A stretch of 64,000 bases of DNA from Progne subis subis (Eukaryota > Chordata > Aves > Passeriformes > Hirundinidae), in contig JAKJHU010000030.1 in NCBI GenBank assembly GCA_022316685.1, positions 18,064,893 through 18,128,892 of the forward strand, read 5' to 3'. This document shows, in pieces, positions 57,801-64,000 of this stretch (its first letter is position 1; each line of letters opens with the position of its first letter). Under the pieces are notes generated by a model. The model was not told the DNA's origin and did no database searches. It worked only from the letters and a program-made list of their open reading frames with translations. The position numbers and the translations under genes are program-made.

Positions 57801-60539
57801 ACATTCAGGTTTTTAAGTGCGTGGGTTTTCAGGTGCTTTCCCTCTAAGAAGACTTGGGCACTTGCTGACCAGTTACTCATTGGTTTGAAGTAGACTTGTT
57901 ATATGTTGGGCTGGTGATATTTTATGAGTGCCATCCTTGTAGCTCTCTTCAAATAATAAAGATGATATTGTATTGATGAAGTCCTCATAAAATAAAAGTA
58001 GAGAGTATTTGACACTTTTCCATCAGTTTCTTGGTGAGGGAAGCAACAGCTTCCAAAGCAGAAGAGGCTACTATGTAATGCAGATTTCAGTAAACCACGA
58101 AGATAAAACTTTAGATAGCTTGGCAACTTTCCCATGTGTCAGGAGCCATACCAGTTTTTTGTGATGCTGATCCTGGAATTAAAACATCTGAAAAGCAGAA
58201 CTGTTCATGGTGCTTGAGCGATTGTTTGTGTTCTGAGATGCCAAGTAATCCCTTTGTGCTACTTCCCTAAACTCGAGAACTTAAAAGGTTCCATTAATTG
58301 TAACTCCTAGAGTTGTATCCAGACCTGTGCTCTTATCCAGCTCCCTATGGATTCCCCTCCCATCGTCAGGTATATAAAGGGGTGTTCCTCTAGAGGTAGT
58401 AGCTTAATCCACCTGAGTTCCTGAAGCAGAACAGAAGTGATCAGCAAGTGTTAAAGCAACAAAATAACTCTTCCTTGCTAGGAAAGAGGGCTGTGTCCTG
58501 TAGTATGAGAAAATTAAATGAGAAATATGGAACATCTATATGAGACGTTTTAAAGCTAAAACTGGGCATGGGCAAAGTGGCACAAAGAAAGTCCTTGTCT
58601 GCAGTGTGCTGTGCTGCCTGGTGTTGGAACTGGGAAGCAAAGGTATGACCAGCTCAAGCATCTGGGAGACATTCTGTAGCCTGGACTTAGTCCCCAAAGT
58701 GCTGAGCCTTTCAGATGGGTATATATATTTTTACCAGTGGTTGTCCAGCCTGCGGATCAGAAGTATAGTTTGAAGTCTCCAGAGACAGTGACCCTTTTGA
58801 AATAACTTTGCCTCTGGCACCCCTCAAGAGCTGCTTCTTATTCCCCTCTGGCCACCTGGGAGATAGGCTAAGTGTTGCTGCTTGGCCATGCCTTGTGTAG
58901 AGTCTTTCCTCTCCTTCAGTGTCCATCTTACTCCACAGGTGCACCAGCTTCTGCTTTTCTTCCATGTTAGATGTTGCTCCTTAACCTGACACAAAGTGGG
59001 AACAAGGTGATAGGAGAGGTGCAGGTGTTGCAGCCCCTCTTCTCAGTGGAGTGTTAAACAAGTTAGGTGTGGTTTGGCTTTGAGCACACATGACATTTAC
59101 AGTACTCTTTTCTGTCACCTGCAACTGTCTTTGCACCTGGGAAGTGTTCAAGGATGCAGCATTCTGAAAATGGCTCATCTGGGTAAGCGAATAGCTTAGG
59201 GTCAAGGAGAAGGCAGGCTTTGAGAAGGATTGCCTGGAACTCAGAAGCTACTTCTGTGCCAGGATTGTCACTGTGCTGGGGATTTTCCATCCTCTGGTAC
59301 CCGTGGATGTTGGCAGGAGCAAGGATTTGGACAAGCAGTGATAGGTGTGTTAAGTAGCAGAAGTAGAAGGAGGTTGCTGTGATAATGGCTATCCTTCTTT
59401 ACTTCTTTTATTCAGAATCAAATAATGGGTAAAGAATGTCCTCCTGGCTCAGAGTGTTAGTGGATGTGCACAGTGGGTGTTTTGTCAGTGTTAGGAGTCC
59501 GCTCCATGCCCTGCTCTTTGCCTAGGTGGAGGAATAATAGCAGTTCATGTGCTCCAGAGAACACACAAAGCACAATGAGCCTCTCTTTCACTCTCTGTCT
59601 CCTTCAGACCAGTGGTTTATTTACATTGCATTTTTCACTGATTTATGAAACACCTTGTTATGAAATCGGTATTTGTTTAGAAATAAGGGTACAATGAAAT
59701 AAAACCTCTGTGGGTTTTTTTTTTTTTTCTGTCCACTGGATTTATCACCTAGATCTCATTTCCCAACTGCAAACCAAATACTGGAAGCAGGAATGAAAGT
59801 TGACTTTGCCTGTTCATTTTTTTTCCCTGTTATCAGTTATTATCAGTGGCAGCTGTGATGAAGAGGGGTCAAGGAGATTTCTGTAAATATGTTTCTAGTC
59901 TTCTAAAGTCTCTTTTTTGTATTGCTTCAGTGATAGTCAGAGAAGTAAATGATGTTGGCCAGCTTACTGGGAACATAAATAAAGGCAGGAATTAAGGAAC
60001 AAAACTCATGTCATAGAGCTTCTTCCACTGGAACAAGATTAGTTTTAGTTAATTTTAATGCTGTATTAGAGAGTGACAGTACTATCTCAAAGCAGGAAAG
60101 GAGGAGGTGGTGTTGAGGAGAACAGAAATGATCAAGAAAAGCAAAGTTGCTATGTGAAACCAACAAAGGTGGGAGAAAGGAGAGACAGTATGGAAACACT
60201 TTGGGTGGTGGAACTTAAGGAGTGCAACTAGAGAACCTGATGTAATGGAAAACTTTCTTTTAATGGATTAGACGTCTTTAAAACACACAGTCCCAAAGAT
60301 AATATCTTCCTGGGGAATTTGTTCCAATTGCCACTGGCTCTGAAAAGAATACTTCACTGAAGAAGCTTGGTGGTGACCATTATTTGACTAGCTTGGGTCA
60401 TTATTTGACTAGCTAGTAATTATTTGACTAGCTTTTCCTACTTCTTATTAGTAACTTCAGGTTCATTGTCATTTCTAGCTTTCACGAAAAGTTTATATTC
60501 AAATTATTTTTACATGCTTTCACCTTAGCAAAATTTGCA
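48896..60539. other. Probable long intron, AT-rich
   Basis: No exon that continues the phase-1 frame from 48,893 was convincingly found. It contains a perfect 10-bp inverted repeat at 49,220-49,243 and scattered T and A runs. Open frames throughout are short and AT-rich. A TATA-like aggtatataaagggg at about 58,369 has no associated gene. Confidence 0.45.
60378..60433 (+). repeat. Short tandem triplication
   Basis: Three copies of attatttgactagct at spacing of about 20 bp, just upstream of a CR1. Confidence 0.85.
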
Positions 60540-61260
60540 TCTCCATGTGGATTCCAGCATGCAATGCTACGGGTTTGGAGAAGAGTGTCTGGAAAGCTGG
60601 GAGAAAAAGACCTGGGGGTGTTGGTCAACAGTGGCTGAACATGAGCCAGTGTGTGCCCAGGTGGCCACCAAGAAGGCCAATGCACCTGGTCTGTATCAGC
60701 AGCAGCGTCACCAGCAGGACCATGGTACTGACTCTCCCCCTGTACTCAGCCCTGGTGAGGCCACACCTTGAATCCTGTGCTCAGTTCTGGGTCCCCCAAG
60801 AAACATATTGACGGGCTGGAGCATGTTCAGAGGGCAAGAGAGCTGGGGAAGGGTCTGGAGCATAAGTGAGGAGGAGCAGCTGAGAGAGCGGGGCTGTTCA
60901 GCCTGGAGAGAAGGAGGCTTGGGGGGAACCTTATCCCTCTACAACTGCCTGAAAGGAGCTGTACTCAGGTGGGGGTCATTCTCCCAGGCAGAAAGAGAAA
61001 GGACAAGAGGAAATGGCCTCAAGCTGCACCAGGGGAGGTTTAGATTGGACATCAGGAAAGTAATATTCACAGAAAAGATGGTTAGACACTGGAATAGGCT
61101 GCCCAGGGGAGTGGTGACGTCAGCATCCCTGAAAGTGTTTAAAAATGTGGATATGGCACTTCAGGACATGGTTCAGTGGTGAACGTGGTATTGGTCCCAG
61201 GTTGATGGTTGAATTTCATAATCTTAGAGGTTTTTTCCAACCTTAACGATTATTTGATTC
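60540..61260 (+). mobile_element. CR1 LINE 3' fragment (about 720 bp)
   Basis: Clear CR1 3' sequence: ttggtcaacagtggctgaac, gtgaggccacacctt, gaggagcagctgagagagcg, gaaatggcctcaagctgcacc and an end at cataatcttagaggtttttt and ccaaccttaacgatta. A frame of 124 codons (60,808-61,182) is ORF2 remnant. It is fairly well preserved, in the same orientation as the host gene and presumably intronic. Confidence 0.95.
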
Positions 61261-63355
61261 CAGTTTAGAAGAACTCTTCTTTAAGTCATATCACAGCAGA
61301 ATTAACTTTTTAGCTTAGTGTGAGAAGAAATTCGAAGGAGAAAGCTGGTTTTTTGGGGTTTTTTTTCATTTGTTTCAAATAAACTGAGCACCAAAATATT
61401 TTTTAAAATAAATGTAAAATTTTAAAATAAATGTAAAACCTAGGTATGGATAGAGTTTCCCCTGTTAGACGTTACTGAGGGTTTGCTGTCACGGGGGTCA
61501 AAAGTTCACATCACAAGATGAATATTCTGTTGTCGAGAGAAAAATTTCTTCCCGCACGTTGGGCATTTTCTTTGGCGCATTTTGGTGGAGAGGGGGTGGA
61601 AACCATCCATGTAGAATCAGCTGGCGTTTAGGTGAGGGGAGGAGAGGCTCATGGGGGAGTTGAGTCTTCATCCTGTCCAAGCAATGAGTCCACTGTGCCC
61701 TCTGGGAGTGCATTCCAGGGACATTGCAGTGCCTGATCAGTGCTCCTTACAGCAGTTGCTCTTTTTATAGCAGGTTGAAGAATATTTTTAATTAACTCCC
61801 TTATATAGCTGGAATAATTTCCTCGTTATAAAATGTCTGATCTCCTTTTCATAGTGGAATGTGAATGCCCTTGAAAGTCATTTTGGTTCTGAATTAAATG
61901 CATCAACTGATATTAACAGTTCAGAAATAACCAGGTATAGTAAGTGGTAATGGTTAAAGTGTTATTTTACTCACTTTCATCAGGATAATTGAAATAAATT
62001 TATTTTATTTATATTTTTCATCTCAGATACTGAAAAATAAGTAAAATGAAAATTTAATGTATTATGGTCAAATAATTTTTTACATAGTTATATTTAAGTA
62101 CATTGAGCAACCAAAATGTAATTTTAATATTGTTCTTGATATGTTTCTTGATATTAGCAAAAATGCATTTTTTTTGTAGATTGAAACATTTTTGGCAATT
62201 ACATCATTTTTTGATAGAATAAGATTTTTTTAAAAAAAAGCTTGGATGACTGAAAATAAAGTTAGGGATGGCCAGATCCAAACTTGGGACATAATAAAAA
62301 TATTGAGTGAGTGAACGTGACATCTTGATTCAGGTTATTAATGCTCTGTACACAGTTGACAACAATATTAGACAGCATGACAAAACATTGGAAGAAATTC
62401 CAGTATTAGGTGAAAGAGGTTTTGGTAAAGAAGAAAATGTGGCAGTTTTAAACTCAATTAGCAGAACTTAGTTTTTTGTGTTTAAGCCCATCTTGAAGCT
62501 TTTCTTTTCCTGTAATTTTGTATGAGTATATATATAGCACAAATATTCAGACACACTATTTTGAAATACAGCTTTACTGTAATGTGGTTGTTCTAATTTA
62601 CAGCATGGGGTTTCCTGTAGTAAACTATGTGGGGATAGTTTCTGTGCAGCTCAGTGTTTTCTCTGAGTTTATTAGCACTAATCTCTTAAGTCTTGAATTC
62701 AATTTTTATGTAGTGGAAATTATTAGCTCTGTTTTCATTAAAAACAGTACTTATAATTTTCAGGGTTTATAAAAATGTCTGTATGAAAATCCTGTATTTG
62801 TGTATCCCAGGTGGATGTAATGCAAGAAGCAAAACAATAAAATGCTGAGAATTAATGGGGAACTGGAAAGTAACTTCAGAATTGCTTAACTCAAAATCGA
62901 TTTTTAACCTAATGTATCATAATCATAGTTAATGATTTAAATTCTGTAATACTTGCTTCCTAAACTAGGAAGTATTGTTAGAGATAATGTTGATTTCATT
63001 ATTTTTAGTTTGTTTCTTTAATCTTAGACATAAACCTTTCTGTTTAAAAAAGTCTTTTTGGTCAGTAGTCTGCCTTAAATAACATTTCTCTGTCCGTTGT
63101 CCAAAAAGACCAAGTGAGTAGGTTTTGCTAAAATATTTATCACTTTACAGTGATATGTGGCAGCTGTCTGAGGATCGTTTTTCCTGAAGCTATATGGATT
63201 TTTTACTTCTAGTCAGAGAAATAATGATCTGTGCGTTCCAGGCAAGTTGAAGTAATGAAACTGTCGGCGCAGTTTCATTGGAGGAGCTGTGAAGCACACA
63301 TTGACAATGCATCTTTTATTCTTTTCTCTTTTCTTGTGCCTGGCCTTGTTAACAG
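61261..63355. other. Probable intron, AT-rich
   Basis: No gene recognised. A 19-bp tandem duplication (unit ttttaaaataaatgtaaaa) lies at 61,401-61,438. Confidence 0.45.
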
Positions 63356-63626
63356 AATTTGATACTGAAGTTCTTCACGTGTTTGGTGGCTTTATGCAGA
63401 TGTCACTGAGCTGATCAGATAAGCTTACAGTGTTGCAGAGCCCTCGCGGGAAGTAAGCGCAGCTATGCGACTGCAAGAGAGCAAATTTCTGGGGAAGGAG
63501 ACAGTTCCCCGAGCGTGAATTCACCTCCAGGATGAGGCAGTATGTGCAGGTTCCAACTGTTGAGCAAGAAAAAGCCTATGATTATAATTCTGCTTTAGAA
63601 CCGAGGCCGTGTATGTGTTTGGGTAG
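63356..63626 (+). other. Candidate exon with start codon (unidentified)
   Basis: A pyrimidine-rich acceptor (ttttctcttttcttg...ttaacag) ends at 63,355 and a good donor (GGTAG/GTGAAA) has GT at 63,627-63,628. The interval is richer in GC and CpG than its surroundings. From ATG 63,532 a frame of 31 codons stays open to the donor and leaves in phase 2, with tyrosine and glutamine-rich, protein-like composition. It could be an alternative first coding exon of the same gene, but I do not recognise the peptide. Confidence 0.3.
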
Positions 63627-64000
63627 GTGAAATTACCATTTTCTAATGGCGGGGGCTGTGTCTTACTGCTGTTGTGTAGAATAAATATGTGTAAAAAGAA
63701 GTACCCGTGCAGCTGGTAAATGTGTACAGTTATAACGTGTAAAATGCAGATTACAGGACTTCTTTAGCAGAAGAGAATATGCATGTTTGAACTTGATAAA
63801 AATCCCACTGTTGGAGAAGCAAACAATATTTTTTAAACCTTTTACATTAACTATCATGTTACAGTTTACAGTGTGGAATTCTCTGTAGATATTGCGTTAA
63901 CCTTTACACTTGCATAAAATTATGTAAAGATGTGTGCACAGGGGAGGCCGTGAAAATGCAAATTTTGTCTGACACTAAAAAGGAATTGTCATAGAATTTT

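Noticed and set aside
58365..58390. TATA-box promoter (aggtatataaagggg)
   Set aside because: No open frame, exon or initiator context follows; a single TATA-like string in an AT-rich intron is expected by chance.

Overview
This window looks like nuclear DNA of a bird, most likely a songbird. It is AT-rich, with long gene-free stretches, several 3' ends of CR1 LINEs, and LTRs of several endogenous retrovirus (ERV) types familiar from passerine genomes. The bird call rests on recognising these repeat families by eye; no database search was run. There are no bacterial features, tRNAs, rRNAs or CRISPR arrays.

Layout. Positions 1-24,177 are mostly unique non-coding DNA with an old ERVL-type LTR (about 9.8-10.4 kb), an old CR1 (11.2-12.8 kb), two smaller CR1 pieces and a pure 5-bp microsatellite of 276 bp (19,879-20,154). 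Positions 24,178-30,250 hold the decayed pol gene and LTR of a minus-strand ERVL-type element. Other LTRs have landed inside it (25.25, 26.8, 27.24 and 28.18 kb) and just beside it (29.55 kb); four of these five have recognisable target-site duplications (TSDs).

Positions 33.1-43.6 kb are a set of nested insertions. One CR1 was split twice by LTRs, and each of those LTRs was itself split by a later insertion. The innermost and youngest is a 7,811-bp gammaretrovirus-like provirus at 35,619-43,429. Its two 613-bp LTRs are identical at every base and it is flanked by the 4-bp duplication CCAT. It keeps a tRNA-Pro-like primer site, a very long leader with 61-bp tandem repeats, gag, protease, RNase H and integrase. 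The reverse-transcriptase polymerase domain is missing and env is reduced to a small remnant. Gag and protease each carry a one-base frame break in an A tract. A copy this young that cannot make its own RT or envelope was probably mobilised by a relative's proteins, or lost these parts during its final round of copying.

Just downstream (about 43.8-44.65 kb) lies a GC-rich, CpG-rich promoter with two opposed ZNF143-type motifs, a GC box and a YY1 motif beside a good splice donor at 44,312. This looks like the 5' end of a plus-strand host gene that I could not identify. A small exon with an ATG lies at 48,843-48,893 and the rest to 64,000 is probably intronic. The provirus lies in sense orientation under 1 kb upstream of this promoter, so its 3' LTR could act as an alternative promoter.
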